A stretch of DNA of 64,000 nt from Oscillospiraceae bacterium (GTDB taxonomy: Bacteria > Bacillota > Clostridia > Oscillospirales > CAG-272). Positions within the stretch are counted from its first letter, which is position 1, and each line of letters begins with the position of its first letter. A model generated the notes under the pieces. The model ran no database searches, was not told the DNA's origin, and saw only the letters and a program-made list of their open reading frames with translations. Below, piece by piece: positions 18,644 to 27,525 of this stretch. The position numbers were made by a program, and so were the translations under genes. The stretch is from the NCBI GenBank assembly GCA_003343845.1, contig QAKK01000020.1, forward strand, positions 99,714 to 163,713, read 5' to 3'.

Positions 18644-19536
18644 TGGGCATCAATTCGCAATATCAGATCCAATGGTTCCCCGGGCATATGGCAAAGACGC
18701 GCCGCCTGATGCAGGAGAACCTGAAGCTGGTCGACATCGTGATCGAACTGCGCGACGCGCGCATTCCCTACAGCTCGAAGAACCCCGAGATTGAAAAGCT
18801 GATCGGCGACAAGCCGCGGCTGATTCTCTTAAACAAAGCGTCTCTCGCGGATCCCGCTGTCAGCCGCGCATGGCTCGCCGTCTTTGCCGAGCGGGGCGAG
18901 CGCTGCCTGCTCATTGACTGCGTGACGGGACAGGGGCTGCGCGACATTTACCCCACCGTATGCGATCTGCTTGCCGACAAGCTGCAGCGCTGGGCGGACA
19001 AAGGCATGAACAAGAAGATCCGCGCGATGATCGTCGGCATTCCGAACGTGGGCAAATCCTCGTTCATCAACCGCATCGCCGGTTCCAAAAAAGCCAAGGT
19101 GGAAAACCGCCCCGGCGTCACGCTGAACAAGCAGTGGGTCTCCACCGACATCGGGCTTGAGCTGCTTGACATGCCGGGCGTGCTCTGGCCTAAATTCGAA
19201 GAAAAGCGCGTGGGCGAAAATTTGGCGCTGACCGGCGCGATCAAGGACAAAATCATGGACACCGAGGAGCTTGCCATGATCCTCTGCACCCGTCTGCGCA
19301 CGCTTGCGCCCGCGGCGTTTGCGGCGCGTTACAAACTGACCGACGAAGACGGCTACACTGACATGGATGCCTACGATCTGTTTGAGCTGATCGGCAAAAA
19401 GCGCGGCTTTCTGATGGCGGGCGGCGTGGTCAACCACGAGCGCACCGCCGACATGCTGCTCGGCGAGTTCCGCAGCGCGACGATCGGGCAGGTTTCTCTG
19501 GAGGCACCGAAGAGTTATGACACACGAACCCGTTAA
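18643..19536 (+). CDS. rbgA: Ribosome biogenesis GTPase A
   Basis: The 297-residue protein is a circularly permuted GTPase needed for late 50S assembly. The G4 motif (NKASLAD) precedes G1 (GIPNVGKSSF near residue 128) and G3 (DMPGVLWP), the permuted order G4-G5-G1-G2-G3. A C-terminal RNA-binding helical domain follows. Overlap with lepB by one base and with rnhB by 20 bases shows one transcript. The rbgA-rnhB-yraN order is widely conserved in Firmicutes. Confidence 0.95.
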   Translation: MGINSQYQIQWFPGHMAKTRRLMQENLKLVDIVIELRDARIPYSSKNPEIEKLIGDKPRLILLNKASLADPAVSRAWLAVFAERGERCLLIDCVTGQGLRDIYPTVCDLLADKLQRWADKGMNKKIRAMIVGIPNVGKSSFINRIAGSKKAKVENRPGVTLNKQWVSTDIGLELLDMPGVLWPKFEEKRVGENLALTGAIKDKIMDTEELAMILCTRLRTLAPAAFAARYKLTDEDGYTDMDAYDLFELIGKKRGFLMAGGVVNHERTADMLLGEFRSATIGQVSLEAPKSYDTRTR

Positions 19537-20149
19537 ACTGACCTACGACTACGAGATCGAATACGGCAAGCGCGGCTACAAGTCAATCTGCGGCGTGGAT
19601 GAAGCCGGACGCGGACCGCTCGCCGGTCCGGTCGTTGCGGCGGCATGCATTCTGCCGGTCGGCTGCGAGATCGAGGGGCTGAACGACTCCAAAAAGCTCA
19701 CCGAAAAGAAGCGCGAGGTGCTCTACGACGTCATCTGCAAAAAAGCCGTCGCCTACTCGATCGCATATGCCACGCATGAGGAGATCGACAAGCTGAACAT
19801 TCTGAACGCCACGATGTTTGCAATGGCGCGTGCCATTGAGGGGCTGCCCGTTCCCGCCGACTTTGCGCTGGTGGACGGCAACTGCGTGCGCAATTTTCCG
19901 ATCCCCGCCGTGACCATCGTCAAAGGCGATGCCAAGTCGCCCTCCATTGCGGCGGCATCCATCCTTGCCAAGGTCACGCGCGACCGTTTCTGCATGGAGA
20001 TGGACGCGATGTACCCGGAATACGATTTCAAAAAGCACAAGGGATATCCGACCAAAGAACACCGTGAGCTGGTGATGAAATACGGTCCCTGCCCGCTGCA
20101 CCGCCGCAGTTTTCTCAAATTTATGGAGAAGGAGCCCCGCGATGTTTGA
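19517..20149 (+). CDS. rnhB: Ribonuclease HII
   Basis: The 210-residue enzyme nicks RNA in RNA-DNA hybrids and removes single ribonucleotides from DNA. The active-site DEAGRGPLAGPV (Asp28, Glu29) and later acidic residues (LVDGN, SIAAASILAKVTRD) are present. The start lies inside rbgA and the end overlaps yraN by 8 bases. Confidence 0.96.
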   Translation: MTHEPVKLTYDYEIEYGKRGYKSICGVDEAGRGPLAGPVVAAACILPVGCEIEGLNDSKKLTEKKREVLYDVICKKAVAYSIAYATHEEIDKLNILNATMFAMARAIEGLPVPADFALVDGNCVRNFPIPAVTIVKGDAKSPSIAAASILAKVTRDRFCMEMDAMYPEYDFKKHKGYPTKEHRELVMKYGPCPLHRRSFLKFMEKEPRDV

Positions 20150-20522
20150 GCGGCTGACCACCAAAAACATCGGCGACCGCGGTGAAGCGCTTGCCGCGCG
20201 TGAACTGAAGAAACACGGATACCGGATCCTTGCGAAAAACTTCCGCTCGGCGCACGGTGAGATCGACATCATTGCCGAAGACCGCGATGTGCTCGTCTTT
20301 GTCGAAGTGAAGACGCGGAAGGACTGCGCGGGCAACTTTGACGCATACGGTCTGCCCTGCGAAGCGGTCAATGCCGACAAGCAGCGGCATATTCTGTATA
20401 CGGCGCGCGTTTTTCTTGCGCAGCACCCGACGGACAAATACATCCGCTTTGACGTGATCGAGGTCTATCTCGGTAAGGACGTGCGCATCAACCACATCGA
20501 AAGCGCTTTTGAAGCGCGGTAA
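20142..20522 (+). CDS. yraN: YraN/UPF0102 family nuclease-fold protein
   Basis: The 126-residue protein shows the family pattern G..GE..A...L...GY.IL..N.R...GEIDIIA.D.....VEVKTR (residues 9-60), an endonuclease-like fold with E, D and ExK residues. Its cellular role is not firmly established. AAGGAG precedes ATG 20142. Confidence 0.9.
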   Translation: MFERLTTKNIGDRGEALAARELKKHGYRILAKNFRSAHGEIDIIAEDRDVLVFVEVKTRKDCAGNFDAYGLPCEAVNADKQRHILYTARVFLAQHPTDKYIRFDVIEVYLGKDVRINHIESAFEAR

Positions 20523-20532
20523 GGAGCAAGCC

Positions 20533-21477
20533 TTGGATTACAAACTGATCGACCTGCATTGCGACACCGCTTCCCGCATGTACAAAGAAAAGAAGCCGCT
20601 GCGGTCAAACGATCTGCACATCGCCCTTGATAAAGCCTCCGGATTCAAAAAATATGTGCAGGTCGCCGCAATCTGGAGCGATAACACACTTTCCGATGAA
20701 GAAGCCTACTCGGACTTTTGGCGGATCCTCAACAATTTCAAAATGGAGATCGAAGCCAACCGGCAAAGCGCCGTGCTCTGCCGGTCCTTTGACGATCTCA
20801 CACAGGTGCCGGACGGCGCCGCGGCATTTTTCCTTGCCGTGGAAGATGCGCGGCTGGTATCCGGCAATGTGGAGCGGATGCACGAGCTGTACGACGCCGG
20901 CGTCCGCATCATCTCACTGAACTGGCAGGGGGAGAACGCGCTCGGCGGCGGGTATGACACCAATGCCCCGCTGACACACCTCGGGCGGACGGTCGCCGCC
21001 ATGGCGCTTGACCTCGGCATGGTACCGGATGTCTCGCATTCCTCCGCACGGGTGACGGAAGAGATCGCCGATATGGCGGCTGCCGCACACCGTCCGTTTA
21101 TCGCCACACACTCGGCATCCAGCTCGATCGCAAGGCACCCGCGCAATCTGACCGATGAGCAGTTTATGCGCATCAGTGCATCGGGCGGCATTGTCGGCGT
21201 CCCGCTGGTCGGACCGCATCTCTGCGATGTGTCCACCCGCCGCGCCACGATCTCGGATGTAATCAACCATATCGAGTATTTTCTCGGGCTGGACGGACAG
21301 CACACCGTCTGCCTCGGCTGCGACTTTGACGGGACGGATTCCCTGCCCGTCGAGATCGACAGTATCGCAACGCTTTACCGGCTGGCGGATGCCATGTCGG
21401 CGCGCAATTTCAGCGACGAGCTGATCGGCGCGATCTTTTATCAGAACGCATACAATTTCTTAAAAAGAATGTTTTAA
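20533..21477 (+). CDS. Membrane dipeptidase, peptidase family M19
   Basis: The 314-residue zinc enzyme of the renal dipeptidase family should cleave small dipeptides, including D-amino acid ones. Metal-binding motifs are DLHCDT near the start, the bridging Glu in FFLAVEDAR, and VSHSSARVTEE and IATHSASSSI. I chose TTG 20533 because AAGGAG at 20521-20526 is spaced 6 bases before it; an upstream in-frame TTG at 20509 lies inside yraN with no site. No signal peptide is present, so it is probably cytoplasmic. Confidence 0.88.
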   Translation: MDYKLIDLHCDTASRMYKEKKPLRSNDLHIALDKASGFKKYVQVAAIWSDNTLSDEEAYSDFWRILNNFKMEIEANRQSAVLCRSFDDLTQVPDGAAAFFLAVEDARLVSGNVERMHELYDAGVRIISLNWQGENALGGGYDTNAPLTHLGRTVAAMALDLGMVPDVSHSSARVTEEIADMAAAAHRPFIATHSASSSIARHPRNLTDEQFMRISASGGIVGVPLVGPHLCDVSTRRATISDVINHIEYFLGLDGQHTVCLGCDFDGTDSLPVEIDSIATLYRLADAMSARNFSDELIGAIFYQNAYNFLKRMF

Positions 21478-21495
21478 CCGGGAGAAAAAAGAACC

Positions 21496-22980
21496 ATGAA
21501 GTACGCAAGCACGCGCAGCGCAGATGCTGCAAACAGCGTTTCGGCAGCACAGGCAATCAAACAGGGACTTGCCGCAGACGGCGGACTCTTTATGCCGCAG
21601 GAGATCCCCGCACTCACGCAGGATGAGATCCTGATGCTGAAAGACAAAACCTACATCGAAAGAGCCGTATATGTGCTCTCGAAATTTCTCACAGATTATA
21701 CCGAAGAGGAACTTCGCCGCGACTGCAAAGCTGCATACGGAGAGATGAAATTCCCCGGCGGTGCAGCGCCGCTCGTCAAAGTGGATGACCGCATCTATTC
21801 GCTCGAGCTCTGGCACGGACCGACCTGCGCCTTCAAGGACATGGCGCTCCAGCTGATGCCTCGTCTGCTCTGCCGCGCGTTGGATAAAACCGGGGAAAAG
21901 CGCGATGCGATGATCCTCGTCGCCACCTCGGGCGACACCGGCAAAGCCGCGCTTGAAGGCTACTGCGACGTGGACCGCATCAGAATCAAAGTCTTCTACC
22001 CCGTGGACGGCGTCAGCCGCGTGCAGAAGCTGCAGATGGCAACGCAGACCGGCGCAAACGTCGATGTCTGCGCGATCCGCGGCAACTTTGACGACGCACA
22101 GACCGGCGTGAAGAAGATTTTCGCGGATGCGTCCATTGCAAAGGAGCTGGACGAAAAAGGCGTGTTCCTGTCCAGTGCAAACTCCATCAACTGGGGCAGA
22201 CTTGCACCGCAGATCGTCTACTACGTTTCGGCATACTGCGACCTGCTTGCGCAGGGCGCGATCATGCCCGGTGAAGAGATCGACGTCTGCGTGCCGACCG
22301 GCAACTTCGGCAACATTTTTGCCGCCTATATCGCAAAGCTGATGGGGCTGCCGATCTGCCGTTTGGTCTGTGCATCCAACCGCAACAACATACTGACCGA
22401 TTTTCTCCGCACCGGCACCTATGACCGCAACCGTCATTTCTACACGACCATGTCGCCCTCGATGGACATCCTGATCTCGAGCAACCTCGAACGGCTGCTT
22501 TACACCGTTGCCGGTGCGGAAAAGACCGCAGCATACATGCGTGCTCTCGGCACGGACGGCAAGTACACCGTGGACGCCGATGTCAAGGCGAAGATCGACG
22601 AGAGCTTTCTCGGCTATTTCTGCGATGAAGAACTGACGAAAAAGACCATCCGCGACACCTTTGATACAGATCATTATCTCTGCGACACGCACACTGCCGT
22701 CGGTCTTGCGGCAGCGAGACAATACATCGCCGAGCACGGCGGCGCGCGCAAGATCGTGCTTGCCTCGACGGCAAGCCCCTATAAGTTTGCAAACGACGTT
22801 TACACCGCGCTCACGGATAAGGTCGCCGCTGACGAGCTTGCGGCACTGTCCGCACTCGCGGCTTACTCGCACACAGAGATCCCCGCGCCGCTCGCCGGGA
22901 TCGATAGGCGTCCCGTGCGCTTTACCAAGACGATCGACGTCTGCGATATGCCGGCAGATGTTCTGTCATTTGCAAAATAA
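21496..22980 (+). CDS. thrC: Threonine synthase
   Basis: The 494-residue PLP enzyme converts O-phosphohomoserine to threonine. It has the Lys-PLP site in WHGPTCAFKDMALQ near residue 117, VATSGDTGKAAL (phosphate-binding) and VPTGNFGNIFAAYIAK. GGGAG precedes ATG 21496. The homoserine phosphate it needs may come from the ApgM-type enzyme 3.5 kb upstream; no thrA or thrB is in the window. Confidence 0.95.
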   Translation: MKYASTRSADAANSVSAAQAIKQGLAADGGLFMPQEIPALTQDEILMLKDKTYIERAVYVLSKFLTDYTEEELRRDCKAAYGEMKFPGGAAPLVKVDDRIYSLELWHGPTCAFKDMALQLMPRLLCRALDKTGEKRDAMILVATSGDTGKAALEGYCDVDRIRIKVFYPVDGVSRVQKLQMATQTGANVDVCAIRGNFDDAQTGVKKIFADASIAKELDEKGVFLSSANSINWGRLAPQIVYYVSAYCDLLAQGAIMPGEEIDVCVPTGNFGNIFAAYIAKLMGLPICRLVCASNRNNILTDFLRTGTYDRNRHFYTTMSPSMDILISSNLERLLYTVAGAEKTAAYMRALGTDGKYTVDADVKAKIDESFLGYFCDEELTKKTIRDTFDTDHYLCDTHTAVGLAAARQYIAEHGGARKIVLASTASPYKFANDVYTALTDKVAADELAALSALAAYSHTEIPAPLAGIDRRPVRFTKTIDVCDMPADVLSFAK

Positions 22981-23003
22981 TCAGCAACACATTCGGAGGT
23001 AGA

Positions 23004-23738
23004 ATGGCACTCTATACGATCGCCGACCTGCATCTGTCCCTCGGCGTCGGCAAGGAAAAATCCATGGAGGTCTTCGGCAGACGCTGGCAGGGCTACACGG
23101 AAAAACTGGAGCACAACTGGCGCGCGATCATCGAGCCGGAAGACGATGTGGTCATTCCCGGCGACATCTCCTGGGCGCTCGGAATCGACGCGGCGCTGGA
23201 AGATCTGCGCTTCATCGATTCTCTGCCCGGCACGAAATACATCGGCAAGGGCAATCACGACTTCTGGTGGAGCACCCGCAAAAAGCTCGAGGACTTCTTT
23301 GCCGCGCACGGCATCACAAGCATCCGCATCCTGTACAACTGCGCTTACGAAGTCGAGGACTATATCATCTGCGGCACGCGCGGCTGGTTCTATGACGACA
23401 ACCTGTCCGGCATTCCCGAGGGAACCGACTTTGACAAGCTGGTCAACCGGGAGGCACAGCGGCTGAAGCTCAGCCTGGATGCCGCAAAAGAGCTGCAAGC
23501 GGCGTGCGGGAAGCCGATTCTTTGCTTTCTGCATTTTCCGCCGGTCTGGAACGATACTCCATGCGAGCCGTTCATCACACTTTTGCGGGAATACGGCATC
23601 CGAAAATGCTACTTCGGGCACATTCACGGCGCCTATGACGCGCCGCCCTGCTTCGACTATGCGGGCATCAGTTTTGCCATCATCGCGGCGGATTATCTGA
23701 ACTTCATTCCGCGCATCATCTTTCCGCCCGAGGTTTAG
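23004..23738 (+). CDS. Metallophosphoesterase
   Basis: The 244-residue protein has all calcineurin-like motifs in order: IADLHLS, VIPGDISW, GKGNHDFWW, CFLHFPP and YFGHIHG. It should bind two metals and hydrolyse phosphomono- or diesters. The substrate is unknown. GGAGG precedes ATG 23004. The gene ends the rightward run; the tig promoter follows. Confidence 0.88.
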   Translation: MALYTIADLHLSLGVGKEKSMEVFGRRWQGYTEKLEHNWRAIIEPEDDVVIPGDISWALGIDAALEDLRFIDSLPGTKYIGKGNHDFWWSTRKKLEDFFAAHGITSIRILYNCAYEVEDYIICGTRGWFYDDNLSGIPEGTDFDKLVNREAQRLKLSLDAAKELQAACGKPILCFLHFPPVWNDTPCEPFITLLREYGIRKCYFGHIHGAYDAPPCFDYAGISFAIIAADYLNFIPRIIFPPEV

Positions 23739-23800
23739 ACGCGCAAACGCAAAAAACATGAAAAAACGCCCCCATTTACCCCTATAATTTGAAAAATCTC

Positions 23801-23829
23801 TTGACTTTATAAAGAGTAGGAAGTAAAAT
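23801..23829 (+). promoter_or_regulatory. tig promoter
   Basis: TTGACT (23801-23806) and TAAAAT (23824-23829) are separated by 17 bases, 42 bp before the trigger factor start. Confidence 0.75.
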
Positions 23830-23871
23830 AAGGGGTGGCACGATTTACAAGAGTATTTGGAGGACATGCAA

Positions 23872-25326
23872 ATGAGCTTTAAGAAAGCCGAAAAGAAAGA
23901 AACCAACACCTATGTGATTGAGTTTCAGATCGAGAAGGCGGATTTTGATGCCGCAAACGACCGCGCATTCCATAAGAATGCAAAGAACATCTCCATCCCC
24001 GGGTTCAGAAAGGGCAAGGCGCCCAGACACCTGATCGAGAAGATGTACGGCACGGGCGTTTTCTATGAAGAGGCAATCAATGACTGCCTGCCTGCGGCTT
24101 ATGAAGAAGCAGCGAAGGCTTCCGGGCTCGACATCATCGGTCAGCCTGAATTTGATATCACCACCATCGACGAAAACGGCGTTGCCATGACCGCAAAGGT
24201 CACGACCAAGCCGGAAGTCAAGATCGAGAACTACAAGGGCATCAAGGTCACGAAGGACGTCAAGAGCGTCACCGCGGCAGATGTCAAAGCGGAGATCGAA
24301 AACGTACGCAGCCGCAACAGCCGCGAGGTTGAGATCACCGACCGCGCCGCAAAGAAGGACGACATTGCCAACATTGACTTTGACGGCTATGTCGACGGCA
24401 AGCGGTTTGACGGCGGCAAGGCAGAGGGTCACACGCTGAAGCTCGGCTCCGGCGCATTCATTCCCGGTTTTGAGGATCAGATCATCGGCAAGAAGGTCGG
24501 CGAAGAATTCGACGTCAAGGTCACCTTCCCCGCTGACTATCATGCAACCGAGCTTGCAGGCAAGCCTGCCGTATTCAAGTGCAAGCTGAACAGCCTGAAG
24601 GTTGAGGAGCTGCCCGCACTGGACGATGAGTTTGCAAAGGACGTCTCCGAATTTGACACGCTGGATGAATATAAGGCAGACGTTAAGGCAAAACTTGCCG
24701 AGAGAAACGAAAAGGCTGCCGATGCCGAGGTTGACGAGCAGTTGACCGACGCACTGATCGAACTTGTCGAGGCAGAGATTCCCGAGGTCATGTACACCGC
24801 CGAGACCGAGAACTTTGTCCGCGACTATGACAATCGTCTCCGCATGCAGGGGCTTGACCTGTCCACCTACTTCAAGTATACGGGTCAGAACCTTGACACG
24901 CTTCGCCAGCAGATGCGTCCGCAGGCGGAAAAGCAGGTCAAGATGCGTCTTGCACTCGAGACCATTGCAAAGCTGGAGAACCTCGTTGCCACCGACGCAG
25001 AGCTTGAGGAAGAATACAAGCGCATCGCAGACGGCTACGGCGTAGAGCTTGACAAGGTCAAGGAAGCCATTGCTTCCGAAGACATTGCGGCGGACGTCGT
25101 TGTCAAGAAGGCGTTCGACCTCGTCAAGGATGCGGCGGTCATCACCAAGAAGGCGGCAAAGAAGGCTGTCGACAAGGTTGACGCGGAAGTCGCCGAGGAA
25201 AAGCCTGCTGTAAAGAAAGCGGCGGCAAAGAAGACGACTGCAAAGAAGACGGCAGATGAAGAAAAGCCTGCCGCAAAGAAAGCTCCCGCCAAGAAGACCA
25301 CAAAGAAGACGGAAGAAAGCAAGTAA
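23872..25326 (+). CDS. tig: Trigger factor with Lys/Ala-rich C-terminal tail
   Basis: The 484-residue ribosome-bound chaperone has an N-terminal ribosome-binding domain (GFRKGKAPRHLIEKMYG, about 45-62), an FKBP-type prolyl isomerase domain at about 150-235 and a helical C-terminal domain. ATG 23872 is chosen because GGAGG ends 8 bases before it; ATG 23866 is too close. Beyond the normal end (about 430 residues), roughly 60 residues form a tail of repeated KKAA, AAKK, KKTT and PAAKK units, like histone H1-type or DNA-binding tails. That tail is unusual for the family. It is followed by clpP and clpX, the common tig-clpP-clpX order. Confidence 0.95.
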   Translation: MSFKKAEKKETNTYVIEFQIEKADFDAANDRAFHKNAKNISIPGFRKGKAPRHLIEKMYGTGVFYEEAINDCLPAAYEEAAKASGLDIIGQPEFDITTIDENGVAMTAKVTTKPEVKIENYKGIKVTKDVKSVTAADVKAEIENVRSRNSREVEITDRAAKKDDIANIDFDGYVDGKRFDGGKAEGHTLKLGSGAFIPGFEDQIIGKKVGEEFDVKVTFPADYHATELAGKPAVFKCKLNSLKVEELPALDDEFAKDVSEFDTLDEYKADVKAKLAERNEKAADAEVDEQLTDALIELVEAEIPEVMYTAETENFVRDYDNRLRMQGLDLSTYFKYTGQNLDTLRQQMRPQAEKQVKMRLALETIAKLENLVATDAELEEEYKRIADGYGVELDKVKEAIASEDIAADVVVKKAFDLVKDAAVITKKAAKKAVDKVDAEVAEEKPAVKKAAAKKTTAKKTADEEKPAAKKAPAKKTTKKTEESK

Positions 25327-25337
25327 ACCGAATCACT

Positions 25338-25365
25338 TACGGCGGGTACATCGTTACCCGCCGTA
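25338..25365 (+). other. Hairpin between tig and clpP
   Basis: TACGGCGGGTA pairs with TACCCGCCGTA around six bases. No T-run follows (ATTACTCTC), so it is more likely an RNA-processing or partial-termination element than a full terminator. No CtsR box was found before clpP. Confidence 0.5.
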
Positions 25366-25395
25366 TTACTCTCAAATGAAAGTGAGGAGAATTTC

Positions 25396-25980
25396 ATGGC
25401 ACTGGTACCAATGGTCATTGAACAGACCAACCGCGGCGAGCGTTCCTTCGACATTTACTCTCGCCTTTTGAATGACCGCATCATCATGCTGACCGACGAG
25501 GTCAATGATACCACCGCATCTCTGGTCGTTGCGCAGATGCTCTATCTGGAGGCACAGGACCCCGACAAGGACATTTCGCTGTACATCAACAGCCCCGGCG
25601 GCTCTGTTTCCGCAGGCTTTGCCATCTACGATACGATGAACTTCATCAAGTGTGATGTCTCCACCATCTGCATGGGTATGGCGGCGTCGATGGGCGCGTT
25701 TCTGCTTGCCGCAGGCGCAAAGGGCAAGCGTCTTGCTCTGCCCAACAGCGTAATCATGATCCATCAGCCGCTCGGCGGCGCGCAGGGACAGGCAAGCGAT
25801 GTCAAGATCCACGCCGAGCAGATTCTGAAGACGCGCACGAAGCTCAACGAGATCCTGGCTGCCAACACCGGCAAGCCGCTGGAGGTCATTGAGCGTGACA
25901 CCGACCGCGACAACTTCATGAGTGCTGCGGAGGCAGCCGCTTACGGGCTGATCGACAAGGTCATCGAGAAACACGCATAA
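25396..25980 (+). CDS. clpP: ATP-dependent Clp protease proteolytic subunit
   Basis: The 194-residue serine protease has the catalytic triad Ser98 (GMAASMGAF), His123 (IMIHQPLGG) and Asp172. It forms a double-ring barrel fed by ClpX (next gene) or ClpC (at 55 kb). AGGAG precedes ATG 25396. Confidence 0.98.
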   Translation: MALVPMVIEQTNRGERSFDIYSRLLNDRIIMLTDEVNDTTASLVVAQMLYLEAQDPDKDISLYINSPGGSVSAGFAIYDTMNFIKCDVSTICMGMAASMGAFLLAAGAKGKRLALPNSVIMIHQPLGGAQGQASDVKIHAEQILKTRTKLNEILAANTGKPLEVIERDTDRDNFMSAAEAAAYGLIDKVIEKHA

Positions 25981-25998
25981 TTTTTACCGAGGATTACA

Positions 25999-27264
25999 AT
26001 GCCGACAAACAACAAAAGCAAAAAACTCTGCTGCTCGTTCTGCGGCAGAAGCGAGACCGAGGTTGAGCTGCTGATCCCCGCCGCGCTCGGCGGTGCGGCG
26101 ATTTGCGGCGACTGCGTGATGACCTGTGCCAACTTTCTCGAAGAAATGAATCCGGAGGAAGTTCCGACGGCGCACAGCGCCCCTGCCGACAAGCTGGAGC
26201 TGTCGATCGACACCCTGCCGAAGCCTGCCGAAATCAAAGCCGTGCTGGATCAGTACGTGATCGGGCAGGATGACGCCAAGCGCGTGCTTTCGGTGGCGGT
26301 CTACAACCACTACAAGCGCTTGATCTATGGGGAAAAGAAGACCGACGACGTCGAGATTCAGAAGAGCAACGTGCTTCTGCTAGGCCCGACCGGCGTGGGC
26401 AAGACCTTCCTTGCGCAGACGCTGGCGAAGGCACTCAAGGTTCCCTTTGCCATCGCGGATGCGACCACGCTGACCGAAGCGGGCTATGTGGGCGAGGATG
26501 TCGAGAACATTCTGCTCCGCCTGATTCAGGCAGCGGACTACAACGTCGAGCGCGCGGAGAAAGGCATCATCTACATTGACGAGATCGACAAGATCTCACG
26601 CCGCGGTGAGAACCGCTCGATCACGCGCGACGTTTCGGGCGAAGGCGTGCAGCAGGCGCTGCTGAAGATCCTCGAGGGAACGGTCGCCAACGTGCCGCCG
26701 CAGGGCGGACGCAAACACCCGAATCAGGATTTCATTCAGATTCACACCGAGAACATTCTGTTCATCTGCGGCGGTGCTTTCGACGGGCTTGCCGAGATCA
26801 TCGAAAAGCGGCAGGGCAGCCAAACGATCGGCTTCGGCGGCGAGATCAAGACGAAGAAAGAAAAGACGGCGGCAGGCATTTACCGCGACGTCAATTCGCA
26901 TGACATCGTCAAATACGGTCTGATTCCCGAGCTGGTGGGCAGACTGCCGATCATCACGGCGCTGGACAATCTCGATGAAGCGGCGCTTGTCCGCATCCTG
27001 CGTGAACCGAAGAACGCGATCATCAAACAGTATACCAAGCTGCTCGCACTGGACGGCGTGAAACTGGAATTTGCGGATGGCGCATGCGAAGCCATCGCAA
27101 AACTGGCGATCGAGCGCAACATCGGCGCGCGCGGGCTCCGCTCCATCATGGAAGAATTCATGCTTCCCGTGATGTATGATGTCCCCTCCGAAAAGGGTAT
27201 CAAGAAAGTCATCATCACAAAAGAGCTTGTCGAAAAGCACGATAAGGCGCAATACGTTTCCTGA
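25999..27264 (+). CDS. clpX: ATP-dependent Clp protease ATP-binding subunit ClpX
   Basis: The 421-residue AAA+ unfoldase has an N-terminal zinc-binding domain (CSFCGRSE, CGDCVMTC), Walker A GPTGVGKT, Walker B IIYIDEIDK, the pore loop GYVGEDVE and the IGF-type ClpP-docking loop (TIGFGG). It starts 18 bp after clpP with GAGGA before ATG. Confidence 0.98.
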   Translation: MPTNNKSKKLCCSFCGRSETEVELLIPAALGGAAICGDCVMTCANFLEEMNPEEVPTAHSAPADKLELSIDTLPKPAEIKAVLDQYVIGQDDAKRVLSVAVYNHYKRLIYGEKKTDDVEIQKSNVLLLGPTGVGKTFLAQTLAKALKVPFAIADATTLTEAGYVGEDVENILLRLIQAADYNVERAEKGIIYIDEIDKISRRGENRSITRDVSGEGVQQALLKILEGTVANVPPQGGRKHPNQDFIQIHTENILFICGGAFDGLAEIIEKRQGSQTIGFGGEIKTKKEKTAAGIYRDVNSHDIVKYGLIPELVGRLPIITALDNLDEAALVRILREPKNAIIKQYTKLLALDGVKLEFADGACEAIAKLAIERNIGARGLRSIMEEFMLPVMYDVPSEKGIKKVIITKELVEKHDKAQYVS

Positions 27265-27271
27265 AAAAAAG

Positions 27272-27317
27272 CTGCAAAGGGAGGAACTACGTAAGAAAGT
27301 AGCTCCTCCCTTTGCTT
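27272..27317 (+). terminator. Hairpin after clpX
   Basis: GCAAAGGGAGG and CCTCCCTTTGC form 11 bp, with an inner CTAC/GTAG helix. The tail (TTTGTAAT) is only weakly T-rich, but position and stability fit a clpX terminator. Confidence 0.7.
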
Positions 27318-27322
27318 TGTAA

Positions 27323-27457
27323 TCCAAATCCTGACCGAATGGATGCCTGATATGGGATTTCAGTTAAAAAATGCACCTGAACTTGCAGTTTACCATTGGC
27401 AGCCTAAATCTGAACGCAACGTTCAAATTTGGATGCCAATAGAAAAAATCAAATAAT
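27323..27457 (+). pseudogene. C-terminal fragment of a GyrI-like/AraC effector-binding domain
   Basis: An open frame with no start or ribosome-binding site ends at TAA 27455-27457 and reads about 44 codons. Its end contains LTEWMPDMGFQL, ELAVYHW and VQIWMPIEKIK. This matches the end of the small-molecule-binding (GyrI-like) domain of AraC-family regulators, where a W-(L/M)-P, a Y-x-W/E and an (L/I)W-(I/M)-P-I ending are typical. The DNA is clearly more AT-rich than the genes around it and lies between two terminators. I read it as a remnant of an acquired and lost regulator gene. Confidence 0.6.
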
Positions 27458-27473
27458 TGAGATACAAAGTCAC

Positions 27474-27509
27474 ATTGGGGCACCTTCCCTACGGAGGGTG
27501 CCCCAATGC
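27474..27509. terminator. Hairpin between gene fragment and yjjG-like gene
   Basis: CATTGGGGCACC pairs with GGTGCCCCAATG, with CTTTTTG on the plus-strand side and a weaker T-run on the minus side. It lies just after the leftward HAD gene stop and can end that transcript. Confidence 0.65.
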
Positions 27510-27525
27510 AGCCTTCTTTTTGAAT

